Origin: Candidatus Amarobacillus elongatus
GTDB lineage: Bacteria > Chloroflexota > Dehalococcoidia > Tepidiformales > Tepidiformaceae
Assembly: GCA_016703545.1 (NCBI GenBank)
Contig: JADJBX010000010.1
Coordinates: 1-64,000 of the forward strand
Length of the DNA: 64,000 nucleotides
Reading direction: 5' to 3'
Positions 15,755-26,304 of this stretch are shown piece after piece. Position 1 is the stretch's first letter. Each line of letters begins with the position of its first letter. Both the position numbers and the translations under genes were made by a program. The notes beneath the pieces were generated by a model, which was given only the letters and a program-made list of their open reading frames with translations, had not been told where the DNA came from and made no database searches.

Positions 15755-16738
15755 TCAACGCGAGGCGAGCAGGTGGCGCGCGGCGGCTTCGACGCGCTCG
15801 GCCGTGTGCTCCATCTTGTGGTACCGGCGCACCCATTCGCGGCCTTCGTTGCCCACGCGCTCGCGGGCGTCGGCGTCATCGACGAAGCGGATGACGGAGG
15901 CCGCGATTTCGACCCCATCGACGGCCCGCACGAACGGCGGCCGCTCCGGGTAGGCGTCGTTGTAGGTGTACCAGGCGATTACCGGCCGGGCGCAGGCCAT
16001 CGCCTCCAGCTCCGCCATGCCCACGACCCCGAGCAGCACCTGGCCGACCACGACGCCGTGCCGCGCGATGAGCGCCGGGAGCTGCGCGCGCGGCTGGTGC
16101 GGGAGCACGGTGACGTTCGGCAGCTTCGCGAAGCGCGGCGTCCACTCGCCGCCGCCGATAACGGTAACGCGGATCTCGGGCCGCTCTTTCGCCAGCCGCC
16201 GCACGCCCTGGTAGATGCGGACCGCGCCCTTGATGTCGGTCAGCGAGCAGATGACGAGCACGTCCCGGCTTTCGCGCGCGGGGGCGAGGGGGCGGAAGTC
16301 CTCGGCGTTGATGGGGTTGGGGAGGAACTCGGCGTCCGGCCGCCGCGGCAGCACGTACGGCGCGAGGTCCGGCGTCGAATAGAACACGTGCGATGCGCCC
16401 ACGAGCGCGCGTTCGACCATCGGCCGGGTGAAGGGCGTGATTTCGCGAACGTCGCTGCCGTGGCAGTGGAGCAGATAGGGGAAGTTGCCGAGGACGCCGA
16501 TCATGCCCAGGTAGGCGTAATGGATGTGGACGGCGTCGTACTTGCCGCCGCGCACCTGGCGGATGATCTGGCCCCATTCGACCGCGCGCACGGGGCCGAC
16601 CACCGGCTTCACCATCCAGGGCAGCCCGCCGCCGATGAGCCGCGGCCGGATGACATCGACCTCGTGCCCGCGCGCGCGCAGGCCATCGGCCAGCTCGCTG
16701 GCGACGGAGGCGATGTCGTTGATTTCGCAGATGCGCAC
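15755..16738 (-). CDS. glycosyltransferase, GT4-like (GT-B fold)
   Basis: A 327-aa retaining glycosyltransferase. It opens MRICEINDIASVASELADGLRARGHEV, has VHIHYAYLG and LLHCHGSD typical of the GT4 N-lobe and a C-lobe with GMAELEAMACARPVIAWYT, the E-x7-E region that grips the sugar nucleotide. The GTG start at 16738 lies 4 nt past the Wzz stop, so the two are co-transcribed. It probably builds the surface polysaccharide handled by Wzz and the ligase. Confidence 0.87.
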   Translation of the reverse strand: MRICEINDIASVASELADGLRARGHEVDVIRPRLIGGGLPWMVKPVVGPVRAVEWGQIIRQVRGGKYDAVHIHYAYLGMIGVLGNFPYLLHCHGSDVREITPFTRPMVERALVGASHVFYSTPDLAPYVLPRRPDAEFLPNPINAEDFRPLAPARESRDVLVICSLTDIKGAVRIYQGVRRLAKERPEIRVTVIGGGEWTPRFAKLPNVTVLPHQPRAQLPALIARHGVVVGQVLLGVVGMAELEAMACARPVIAWYTYNDAYPERPPFVRAVDGVEIAASVIRFVDDADARERVGNEGREWVRRYHKMEHTAERVEAAARHLLASR

Positions 16739-16742
16739 GGCG

Positions 16743-17861
16743 TTAGCGCGCGGGGTCGCCGGCGGGGGCGTTCTCGCGAATCTGCAGCAGCCATTCGAGG
16801 AGGTAGATGGAGATGAGGCCGAAGACGAGCGTGACGGCGATGGCGACGGCCACGCGGCCCATGCCCGTGCCCGCCACGCCGCCGCTGAACGACACCGACG
16901 TGTCCACCGTGGTCTGCGCGTTCGCAATCGTCGCGCGGGCGTTGTTGAGGTAGTTGAACGCCTGGTCCTTGATGACGGTCTGGGAGCGAAGGTCATCGAT
17001 GAGGTAGAGGAAGGCGGAGTCCTCGATGGAGATGTCGGAGATGGCCAGCCGCTGCTTGCGGATGCCGTCGATCGCGGCCTGCAGCGTCGCCTGCCGCTCG
17101 GTGAGCACCGCGCGCGCCTGGGCATCGCTGACGGGCGTGCCGAGGATGGCGCTGGCGGCGGCCCCGGAGGGGTTGCCGGCGAGCGCCGCCGTCACCTGCG
17201 AGAGCTCGAACTGGGCATCGGCTTCGGTGCGGTTCAGCTCCTGCGGGAGCCCGCCGTTCACGTACTGGCGCGACCGCAGGATCTCATCCACGGGCACGCC
17301 GCGCTTCGCCGCTTCGACGCGCAGCGCCGCGGCGGCTTCCTGGAAGTTCTTCTCGGCGTTGCGCGCCACCTTCTCCTGCGATTCGAGGAAGCGCAGGCGG
17401 AAGAGGCCGTCGGGCTGCGTGTACGCCTCCGTGAAGGCCGCCACGAAGGCGTCGCGATACCGTTCCGCGTTCGCCTTGTCGACGTCCGTCACGGAGAGCG
17501 CGAGGACGCCACGGGAGACGCCATCCGCCACCGAAATCGGCGAAAGCGCGATGGAGTAGCGCGAGTAATCGAAGTTGGGGTCGCCCAGCTTTTCGCGGAC
17601 AAGCGCCTTGAAACGCTCGTCGCCGGTCATGGCCTGGGCTTCGAAGATGCGGAAGCCGCGGTCGCCGCCGGAGAAGACGGCGGGGATTTGCGTTTCCATC
17701 TGCATGGAGGCCGTGGCGTTGGCGTCGCCGGCGACGCGGCCGAAGCTGAACGCGAGGACCACCCCCAGGAGCAGGAAGGGGATGAAGACCCACCAACGGC
17801 GCCGGATGAGGGAAAGGTCGCGGTAGAGACCGCTCTGGGGTGTGCTTTTTCCCCGTGGCAT
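16743..17861 (-). CDS. Wzz/chain-length-determinant-like membrane protein
   Basis: A 372-aa polysaccharide co-polymerase-like protein: N-terminal membrane helix WWVFIPFLLLGVVLAFSFG, a long periplasmic/extracellular helical part with coiled-coil character (for example ESQEKVARNAEKNFQEAAAA) and a C-terminal helix VAVAIAVTLVFGLISIYLLE. Such proteins set the length of surface polysaccharide chains. No kinase domain is attached. Its 5' end is 57 bp from the divergent O-antigen-ligase-like gene, which suggests a shared promoter region. Confidence 0.83.
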   Translation of the reverse strand: MPRGKSTPQSGLYRDLSLIRRRWWVFIPFLLLGVVLAFSFGRVAGDANATASMQMETQIPAVFSGGDRGFRIFEAQAMTGDERFKALVREKLGDPNFDYSRYSIALSPISVADGVSRGVLALSVTDVDKANAERYRDAFVAAFTEAYTQPDGLFRLRFLESQEKVARNAEKNFQEAAAALRVEAAKRGVPVDEILRSRQYVNGGLPQELNRTEADAQFELSQVTAALAGNPSGAAASAILGTPVSDAQARAVLTERQATLQAAIDGIRKQRLAISDISIEDSAFLYLIDDLRSQTVIKDQAFNYLNNARATIANAQTTVDTSVSFSGGVAGTGMGRVAVAIAVTLVFGLISIYLLEWLLQIRENAPAGDPAR

Positions 17862-17918
17862 CGGGCCGTATGGTATGGGCAGGCCGGATCCCGGTCAAAA
17901 CGAGGCGCGCCGGGCTCG

Positions 17919-19370
17919 ATGTCAGACTTTTCCGCGATTCTTCTCGCCGCCGAACTCTGCCTCGCCGTCGCGATCATCATCCTGCGCGATCCGAAGCTGC
18001 TTATCCCCGCCGTCATCATCGGGCTGCCCATCGAGGTCATCGAAAGCGAGCTCGTGGCGCGCGTGGGCACGACGGGCGTCGCCGGCATGGCCCGCGCGCT
18101 CGCCAACCCGGGACAGCTGGCCATGCTCGCCGTCATCGTCGTCGCCATCGTGCGAAAGCGGCACGACATCCGCTCCCTCATCCCCGATTCGTCCCTCCTC
18201 GTGCCGCTCGCGGCGTTCTTCCTGCTCGTATTCCTGAGCGTGACCTGGTCCGATTCGCTGCGGCCGAACAACAGCGTGCTCATCCTGCCGGTGTACCTGG
18301 GGTTCGTGGTCACGGCGCCGTCGCTCATCGAGGACCGCCGCGACATCGAACGGATTCTCGGCACCTTCCTGCTGGTGGCGGCCGCACTCGGCGTCGTCGC
18401 CATCGCCCAGCGCCTCTTCGGCGTCTTCAACTGGCGCGGCATCCTCATCCAGTCGGACGACTACAGCTACCGTTCGAACGCCACCTTCGCGGACCCGAAC
18501 GTGCTCGCGCGCTTCCTCGCGATCGTCATGTCGCTGGCGGCGGGGCTCGTGCTTTCGACAGGACCGCGGCGGCAGACGGTGTACCTGGCGCTGCCGGCCT
18601 TCGCCATCGGCGCGATCGCGATCGTGGCCACGGCGAGCCGCTCGGGGTGGATGCTGCTGCTGCTCTGCGGCTTCCTCGTCGTGCTCTTTTCGCCCATCCG
18701 CCGCTACACGAAGTTCATGCTCACGGGGAGCGCGGTCAGCTTCCTCGTGATCGTGCTCACGCTCCTGTTCGCCCAGGGCGGCACGGATGCCGAGCGCGTG
18801 AAGTCGCTGAGCACGGGGGTGCAGGTGCTCGGCCAGCGCACCTTCCTCATCCAGGCCGCATGGGAGATGTACAAGGACAACCCCTGGGTTGGCGTGGGCA
18901 GCGGCAACTACCAGAACTCCCTGATCGTGAACTACCACCACATCGTGCCGGACTGGTCGCCAACATCGCTGTCGCACACCTCGTTCGCGACGTTGCTGGC
19001 GGAGCTCGGCACGATCGGCATCGTCCTCTTCGGCTTCCTCGTGGTGCGCATCGGCATCGCCGTGGTCTCGGTCTATTGGGGTACGAAGGACCGCTTCACG
19101 CGGCTCGTCACCGGGTGGCTGGGCGCGAGCCTCTTTGGCATCCTGCTGCACAGCCAGTCCGAGGGGCGGCTGTTCGAGGAGCCGTACCTGTGGGTGCTGC
19201 TGGCGATCTTCATCGCCGTGGAAACGCACCCCGCGCTCGCGCTGCGAACGGCGCGCACGCGGCCGGCCAGCGTGCCCGCCAGCGCCCGCGAAGGGGTGCG
19301 CGCGGCCCCGGCGCCCGGCCTCGCCGCGCCCGCCTACCCGGCCGCCACGGGTGAACAGCCCGCCCGCTGA
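17919..19370 (+). CDS. O-antigen ligase/polymerase-like membrane protein
   Basis: A 483-aa protein with about 11 hydrophobic segments and the Wzy_C-type signature: a large external loop containing AWEMYKDNPWVGVGSGNYQ and a late His-rich SLSHTSFATLLAELG. ATASRSGW earlier is also typical. Such enzymes polymerise or ligate lipid-linked sugar repeats. The C-terminus (last 45 residues) is a Pro/Ala-rich tail. With no LPS genes nearby, a role in capsule or exopolysaccharide is more likely than true O-antigen ligation. Confidence 0.85.
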   Translation: MSDFSAILLAAELCLAVAIIILRDPKLLIPAVIIGLPIEVIESELVARVGTTGVAGMARALANPGQLAMLAVIVVAIVRKRHDIRSLIPDSSLLVPLAAFFLLVFLSVTWSDSLRPNNSVLILPVYLGFVVTAPSLIEDRRDIERILGTFLLVAAALGVVAIAQRLFGVFNWRGILIQSDDYSYRSNATFADPNVLARFLAIVMSLAAGLVLSTGPRRQTVYLALPAFAIGAIAIVATASRSGWMLLLLCGFLVVLFSPIRRYTKFMLTGSAVSFLVIVLTLLFAQGGTDAERVKSLSTGVQVLGQRTFLIQAAWEMYKDNPWVGVGSGNYQNSLIVNYHHIVPDWSPTSLSHTSFATLLAELGTIGIVLFGFLVVRIGIAVVSVYWGTKDRFTRLVTGWLGASLFGILLHSQSEGRLFEEPYLWVLLAIFIAVETHPALALRTARTRPASVPASAREGVRAAPAPGLAAPAYPAATGEQPAR

Positions 19371-19412
19371 GCGCGCTTGCGCGGCGAACACCCTCGGCCC
19401 CATGCTCCCGCC

Positions 19413-19652
19413 ATGGCCATCCCCGTGAAGTGGTTCCCCACCCTCATCAAGCGCACCAAATCGAAGCAGGCCCTCACCGAGGTCGAATGGCGGCCGGGGC
19501 TGCGGCCCGTGGACATCTTCACGGCCGAGGGCTTCGGTGAAGCCGACGCCGAAGTCGTGATGGTCATCATCAACGACGAACAGGCGGAGATGGACACGGA
19601 GCTGCGGGCGTCGGACCGGCTCGAGTTCCTCGTCAGCATCCAGGGCGGCTAA
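19413..19652 (+). CDS. MoaD/ThiS-like beta-grasp protein with terminal Gly-Gly
   Basis: A 79-aa protein, ATG 19413. VKWFPTLIKRTKSKQ, VVMVIINDEQAEMDTELRAS and the end LEFLVSIQGG fit the ThiS/MoaD sulfur-carrier fold, where the last two Gly are adenylated and thiocarboxylated. Unlike the operon carrier it has a free, unprotected GG end. It is not next to moa, thi or cys genes, so its partner enzyme is unknown. This is the third carrier domain in the window. A CATGCT box ends 6 nt before the start. Confidence 0.72.
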   Translation: MAIPVKWFPTLIKRTKSKQALTEVEWRPGLRPVDIFTAEGFGEADAEVVMVIINDEQAEMDTELRASDRLEFLVSIQGG

Positions 19653-19701
19653 GCCCTTCGCCGCAGGGGCCCGGCCTGCCGTAGAATCGCGCAACGATGC
19701 C

Positions 19702-20199
19702 GTGCAGCGCCCCCGCTCCAGCCCTCGCATTCGCCCCGGTCGCCTCGTGGTAGAGCAGCCCCCCACCCGTGTCTTCGATGCGACCTACCCCCGTGCCAAG
19801 CCGGATTGGAAGCTCCAGTTCGCGGAGTTCCCACTGCACAAGGCGCTGGGGCTGACGCTCGAGGAGTCGCGCCCCGGCTTCGCCCGCATCGGTATGCGCA
19901 CCAGCCCGGTGACGCTGGGCGGCATCGGCGGCAGCGTCCACGGCGGCCTGCTCGCCTGCATGGTCGATATCGCCATGCTCGAGGCGATCTTCTCCGTCTT
20001 CGATGACGCTTCGCAGCCGGCCGGCACCGCGGACCTCAACATTACCTATCTCCGCCCCGCCCTCGGCGACCGCGTGTACGCCGAGGCGACGGTGCTGCGC
20101 CGCGGCCGGACGATGGCCGTGACCGAGGTCTCGATCCTCGACGAGGCCGGGCGGCTGTGCGCGAAGGGCCGCACCATCTACGCGATGCGCCCCAAATAG
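19702..20199 (+). CDS. PaaI-like thioesterase (hotdog fold)
   Basis: A hotdog-fold acyl-CoA thioesterase of up to 165 aa. The core is clear: GGIGGSVHGGLLACMVDIAM (the HGG motif with the catalytic-helix entry), TADLNITYLRPALGDRVYAEA and GRTMAVTEVSILDEAGRLCAKG. It splits CoA esters of aromatic or medium-chain acids. The start is uncertain: GTG 19702 keeps it close to a TAGAAT box at 19682, while GTG 19747 would remove 15 unsupported residues. Confidence 0.82.
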   Translation: MQRPRSSPRIRPGRLVVEQPPTRVFDATYPRAKPDWKLQFAEFPLHKALGLTLEESRPGFARIGMRTSPVTLGGIGGSVHGGLLACMVDIAMLEAIFSVFDDASQPAGTADLNITYLRPALGDRVYAEATVLRRGRTMAVTEVSILDEAGRLCAKGRTIYAMRPK

Positions 20200-20414
20200 G
20201 GGCTTTCCCGGCGGCCCCCCGCGCTCCACGCACTCGCCAACGTGCCGATAGTCATGCTGTGAATTCAGCGCGATTGCAGCGACAAATGTGACAGAGCGGG
20301 ATTTCTGCCCGGTTGGGACTAAACGTCGGGGAAAACCCTGACGAAATCTCCATCGGAAGCCTCGCAGCCCGGCCGCCTCCCGGGCCACCCGACGCGCACG
20401 GAGAACCGCTAACC

Positions 20415-21899
20415 ATGGAATCGCCGACCCTCGAACGGATCCTGAAATCACCCCGGCTGCCCAGCCTGCCGGCCGTCGCCGTTCAGATTATTGACCTCGT
20501 GCAGCAGCCGGACATCGGCCTGAACGAACTGGCCGCGGCGGTCGGGCGAGACCCCGCGATGGCCGGCAAGATTCTGAAGACGGCGAATTCGAGCTTCTAC
20601 GCCCAGGCGCGCACGATCTCGCGGGTGAGCGACGCGCTCATGGTTCTCGGCCTGCGCAAGGTGAAGACGCTCGCGCTGGGCTTCTCCCTCGTCGACGACC
20701 TGCGCAAGGGCGGCAAGGGCGGCGGCTTCGACCAGGAGGCGTACTGGCAGCGCAGCCTGTTGGCGGCGGCCGCGGCGCGCGTCATCGCCACCCAGGCCGG
20801 CCGCGCCGACCCGGAGGAGGCGTTCCTCGGCGGGCTCATGCACGGCCTCGGCGTCCTCGCGATGAATCACTCCCTCGGCGAGGAGTACCAGGCGGTCTAT
20901 GACTCCGCTCACGGCGACTTCCTTCGCCTCCGCCGCGCCGAGCAGGAGCGCTTCGGCATCGACCACGCCGTCGTCGGCGGCGCGCTGGCCGAGCGCTGGA
21001 ACCTGCCCGCGCAGCTCACCGCGGCCCTTCGCTACCACCCCGCGCCGGAACAGGCGCCGGCCGCGCTCGCACGTATCGTGCGCTGCGTGGCCGCGGCCGC
21101 CCAGGCCGCCGACGTCCTCTCCGGCCCGGAGCCGGCGCGCGCCCTCGCGGCCTACCGCGAGATGTGCCTGGACTGGTTCGGCATCGAACCCGACGAGGCC
21201 GAGGAGCTGATGGAGCGGATCTACGCCGACGCCGCCGTCGTCTCGGCGCTGATGGACCTGCCCCGGCCGAACCTCAGCGTGGGCGAGATCCTTTCGCTCG
21301 CGAACGAGGCGCTGGAAGACATCCAGATGGATACCGAGGCCGACTTCGAGCGGCTCGAACGGGAACGCACCGCGCTCGCCGCGGAGGTCTCGACCGACCA
21401 GCTCACCCGCATCGCGAACCGCCGCCGGCTCGATGCCTTCCTCGAGGAGCAGTTCCACAACGCCTCGGGCGGGCGTGCCGCGATGAGCGTGCTCATGGTC
21501 GACATCGACTTCTTCAAGAAGTTCAACGACACCTACGGCCACCAGGTTGGCGACGAGGTGCTGCGCGCGGTGGCCGGCGCGCTCCGCGACAACGTCCGCG
21601 ACCGCGACCTCGCCGCGCGCTACGGCGGCGAGGAGTTCACGGTCGTGCTGCCCGATACGGGCCTCGCGGGGGCGCTGGTCCAGGCACGCCGCCTGCGCGC
21701 GATCATCGAGGCCACGCCCGTGCCGCAACCCGGCGGGCCCGACCTGAGCGTGACCGCCAGCATCGGCGTCGCGACGCTGGACCCGAAGGCGCACACGATG
21801 GTCGCGCAGCTCCTCCAGGACGCCGACGCCGCCCTTTACGCCGCCAAGCGGGACGGCCGCAACACGGTTCGCGCGTTCGGGCTCCTGAAGGCGGCCTGA
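20415..21899 (+). CDS. HDOD-GGDEF diguanylate cyclase-like signalling protein
   Basis: A 494-aa protein. An HDOD domain (about residues 5-210: LPSLPAVAVQIIDLV, MAGKILKTANSSFY, GGLMHGLGVLAMN) leads to a short helix and a GGDEF domain (about 330-490) with GGEEF near residue 403 and the product-inhibition I-site RDRD five residues before it. The active site is intact, so it should make cyclic di-GMP and be feedback inhibited. HDOD domains sense or bind unknown partners. The start MESPTLERI follows GGAG. The 215-bp gap upstream (20200-20414) has no gene; I see no c-di-GMP riboswitch in it. Confidence 0.9.
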   Translation: MESPTLERILKSPRLPSLPAVAVQIIDLVQQPDIGLNELAAAVGRDPAMAGKILKTANSSFYAQARTISRVSDALMVLGLRKVKTLALGFSLVDDLRKGGKGGGFDQEAYWQRSLLAAAAARVIATQAGRADPEEAFLGGLMHGLGVLAMNHSLGEEYQAVYDSAHGDFLRLRRAEQERFGIDHAVVGGALAERWNLPAQLTAALRYHPAPEQAPAALARIVRCVAAAAQAADVLSGPEPARALAAYREMCLDWFGIEPDEAEELMERIYADAAVVSALMDLPRPNLSVGEILSLANEALEDIQMDTEADFERLERERTALAAEVSTDQLTRIANRRRLDAFLEEQFHNASGGRAAMSVLMVDIDFFKKFNDTYGHQVGDEVLRAVAGALRDNVRDRDLAARYGGEEFTVVLPDTGLAGALVQARRLRAIIEATPVPQPGGPDLSVTASIGVATLDPKAHTMVAQLLQDADAALYAAKRDGRNTVRAFGLLKAA

Positions 21900-21943
21900 C
21901 CGAAGTCCGCCGGGGCGTGGACCACGCCCCGGGCCGCGCACGC

Positions 21944-21949
21944 TATCCT
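21944..21949 (+). promoter_or_regulatory. TATCCT -10 box before the ribD leader frame
   Basis: TATCCT ends 6 nt before GTG 21956, the start of a 15-codon frame, not before ribD itself. Confidence 0.45.
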
Positions 21950-21955
21950 CAGCGG

Positions 21956-22003
21956 GTGACCCGCGACCACCAGCCCCGTCGCCGTGCCGGGCGCCGCCCG
22001 TGA
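21956..22003 (+). CDS. possible 15-aa leader peptide upstream of ribD
   Basis: GTG 21956 opens a frame MTRDHQPRRRAGRRP whose TGA (22001-22003) overlaps the GTG of ribD as GTGA. The start is placed exactly like the leaderless starts in this genome, which suggests the leader is translated first and ribD by coupling. It is Arg-rich, so arginine-tRNA supply or ribosome pausing could affect ribD. Short and unproven; it may be chance. Confidence 0.35.
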   Translation: MTRDHQPRRRAGRRP

Positions 22004-23102
22004 CGAGCGCGTTCATGGCCGAAGCGATCGCCGCCGCCCGCCGCGTGCGCGGCACGACGAGCCCCAACCCGGGCGTCGGCGCCGTCGTCGTGCGCGATGG
22101 GACCGTGGTGGCGGTCGGCGCGACGGCGCCGCCGGGCGGCCCGCACGCCGAGGCCGCGGCGCTCGCCGCCGCCGGGGAAGCAGCCCGCGGCGCCACCGTC
22201 TACACCACCCTCGAGCCCTGTTTCCCCTTCGAAGGCAAACGCACCCCGCCCTGCTCCCACGCGCTCATCGAGGCCGGCGTGCGCCGCGTCGTCATCGCCA
22301 TCGAGGACCCCCACGAGGGCGTTCGCGGCAACGGCACCGCGCTGCTGCGCGCCGCCGGCATCGAGGTCGAACTCGGCGACGGCGCTGCCGAGGTCACCGC
22401 GCTCCTGCGGCCGTACCTGAAGCACGCCCGCACCGGCCTCCCGTACGTCATCGCCAAGTTCGCGGCCAGCCTCGACGGGCGCACCGCCACCCGCACCGGC
22501 GACTCGAAGTGGATCACCGGCGCCGCCGCCCGCGACCTCGGGCACCAGCAGCGCGCGTGGGTGGACGCCGTCATGACGGGCAGCGGCACCGTGGTCGCCG
22601 ACGACCCGGCACTGACGGCCCGCCCCGGCGGCATCGAGCAGGCCCGCCAGCCGGTGCGCATCGTCCTCGATGCGCGCGGGCGCATCGCCCCGGCGCGGCC
22701 CTCTTTCGCGCCCCCGGCCACGTCATCGTCGCCACCGCCGCGGACGCACCGGCGGCGTGGAAGCGCGAAATCGCCGGCGCGGGGGCGCAGGTGATCGACT
22801 GCGAACGCACGCCGGCCGGGCTCGAACTGGCGCAGCTGCTGCCCGCCCTCGGCCGCCGGGGCATCCTCTCCATCTGGGCCGAAGGCGGCGGCACGCTGCT
22901 CGGCTCGCTCTTCGAAGGCGGCCACGTCGACGAAGTCTGGGCGTTCCTCGCGCCCCTCGTGATTGGCGGCGGCGGCCTCCCCGCCGTTGGTGGCGAAGGC
23001 GTGGGGCGCGTCGGCGACGCGTGGCGGCTGCGCGACACGGTTGTCGAATCCGCCGGGGGCGATATCCTCGTACGCGGGTACACCGGCGGCTTCGACCCCT
23101 GA
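22000..23102 (+). CDS. ribD: riboflavin biosynthesis deaminase/reductase, with a one-base frameshift
   Basis: RibD deaminates and reduces the pyrimidine intermediate of riboflavin synthesis. The N-terminal deaminase has the zinc motif PHAEAAAL and LEPCFPFEGKRTPPC; the reductase follows with LPYVIAKFAASLDGRTAT and DSKWITG. Reading in frame from GTG 22000 is broken after PARPSFAPP; adding one C to the CCCCC run at 22711-22715 restores GHVIVATAADAP and the end LVRGYTGGFDP. Total about 367 aa. The change is either a sequencing error or a recent mutation; no other rib gene is near. Confidence 0.88.
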
Positions 23103-23119
23103 CCCGCGGAGGTGACCGG

Positions 23120-23578
23120 ATGGCACGATGGTGGATCGTGGTGGGCGGCCCTGAGATTTACGAAACGACCCGCGCCATGGGCTTCACCCGCCACGGCTTC
23201 AAGAGCACGCGCCGCCTGATGAGCCAGAAGGTCCAGCCCGGCGACCGCATCGCTTTCTACGTCACTGGCCGCAAGCAGTTCAGCGCCATCGTCGAGGTCA
23301 CCAGCCCCGTCGTGGAAGAACAGACGCGCATCTGGAACAACTCGAAGAAGCCGGGCGAGCTGTACCCGTACCGCGTCGGCATCCGGCCGGTGCTGGTGTT
23401 GCCCGAGGAGCGCTGGCTCGATGCCGAGCCATACCACGAGCGGTTCACCTGGACGCAAAAGTGGCCGCGCGCGAACTGGACGCTGGCCTACCAGGGGAAC
23501 CTGCACGAGGTGCCCGAGGCCGATTTCGCCCTGCTCGAAGGGGACATGGCAAAGGCCGCGGCCGCCGCCCCCGCCTGA
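23120..23578 (+). CDS. EVE domain protein
   Basis: A 152-aa stand-alone EVE (PUA/YTH-like) domain: MARWWIVVGGPEIYETTRAMG, LMSQKVQPGDRIAFYVTG, FSAIVEVTSPVVEEQTRIWNN, YPYRVGIRPVLVL. EVE domains bind modified bases in DNA or RNA, and many occur with restriction systems. A strong Shine-Dalgarno, GGAGGTGACC, precedes ATG 23120. It sits 17 nt after ribD and 39 nt before the carboxylase, apparently a housekeeping copy, unlike the nuclease fusion at 49126. Confidence 0.85.
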   Translation: MARWWIVVGGPEIYETTRAMGFTRHGFKSTRRLMSQKVQPGDRIAFYVTGRKQFSAIVEVTSPVVEEQTRIWNNSKKPGELYPYRVGIRPVLVLPEERWLDAEPYHERFTWTQKWPRANWTLAYQGNLHEVPEADFALLEGDMAKAAAAAPA

Positions 23579-23604
23579 GTCCCGCCCCCGCCCACAGGGC
23601 GGCG

Positions 23605-23610
23605 TAGGAT
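23605..23610 (+). promoter_or_regulatory. TAGGAT -10 box, predicted leaderless start
   Basis: TAGGAT ends 7 nt before ATG 23618; it overlaps the alternative ATG 23609, which argues for the later start. Confidence 0.5.
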
Positions 23611-23617
23611 GCGCACC

Positions 23618-25581
<1,964 letters not shown>

Positions 25582-25588
<7 letters not shown>

Positions 25589-25709
25589 CCAGTGCCCAGT
25601 AGCCAGTGCCTGGTATCCACCGAGCACGCCACACCCCCCCTGGGCGTGCGGCACACTCAGCACTCAGCACTCAGCACCCAGCACTCAGCACTCAGCACTC
25701 AGCACCGAG
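25582..25709. repeat. heptamer element B
   Basis: Five 7-bp units CCGGTAG, CCAGTGC, CCAGTAG, CCAGTGC, CTGGTAT at 25582-25616, the first holding the carboxylase stop codon. Then an inverted repeat GCACGCC/GGCGTGC (25624-25650) and eight CACTCAG-type units at 25654-25709. It fills the gap between the carboxylase and the carbonic anhydrase. Confidence 0.85.
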
Positions 25710-25748
25710 CACGAGTACTCTCTCCCTGACTACTCCGAGGAGCTTCCC

Positions 25749-26303
25749 GTGCCCATCTACGCCGTCGGCGACAAGGTTCCGAAGGTCCACCCGACCGCCT
25801 TCATCGCGCCCACCGCCACGATCGTCGGGGACGTGACCATCCATGAGCGCGCGTCCGTCTGGTACGGCGCCGTCGTTCGCGGCGATACCTCGTATGCGGT
25901 CGTCGGGCCGGGCGCGAACGTGCAGGACGGCGCGGTCGTGCACGGCCGGGCCGGGCTGCCCGCGCTCATCGGCGCCGAGGCCTCCATCGCGCACGGCGTC
26001 GTCGTCCACGGCGCGACCATTGGCGACCGCGCGCTCATCGGGAACGGCGCGCAGGTCCTCGATGGCGCGAGCGTCGGCGAAGGCTCGCTCATCGCCGCCG
26101 GCTCCGTCGTCCTCCCCGAGACCGCCATCCCCGCGGGGGTGCTCGCGGTGGGGACGCCGGCGCAGGTGAAGCGCCCCATCGCCGGGTCCGCGAGCGAGGA
26201 ATGGGTGACGGGCAACCCCGGCCGGTACGCGCGGCTCGCGGTCGAGCACGCGCTCGGCATCCGCGAGATCACGCGCGACGAAGCTGCCTCCTCGATGCGC
26301 TGA
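25749..26303 (+). CDS. gamma carbonic anhydrase-like (left-handed beta-helix) protein
   Basis: A 184-aa hexapeptide-repeat protein. Repeats such as FIAPTATIVGDVTI and LIGNGAQVLDGASV build a left-handed beta-helix, and the three zinc His appear in VVHGRAG and IAHGVVVHG. Family members interconvert CO2 and bicarbonate, although many lack activity. Its place just downstream of a biotin carboxylase that uses bicarbonate is suggestive. The GTG start 25749 follows GAGGAG, a true Shine-Dalgarno. Confidence 0.86.
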   Translation: MPIYAVGDKVPKVHPTAFIAPTATIVGDVTIHERASVWYGAVVRGDTSYAVVGPGANVQDGAVVHGRAGLPALIGAEASIAHGVVVHGATIGDRALIGNGAQVLDGASVGEGSLIAAGSVVLPETAIPAGVLAVGTPAQVKRPIAGSASEEWVTGNPGRYARLAVEHALGIREITRDEAASSMR

Positions 26304-26304
26304 C

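Noticed and set aside
16524..17918. In-frame upstream extension of the O-antigen-ligase-like gene
   Set aside because: It is the complement of wzz; the membrane protein clearly begins at ATG 17919.
20200..20414. c-di-GMP riboswitch before the HDOD-GGDEF gene
   Set aside because: The gap lacks the conserved GEMM core sequences.
25654..25709. CACTCAG array as a CRISPR array
   Set aside because: Units are 7 bp and contiguous without spacers; no cas genes in the window.
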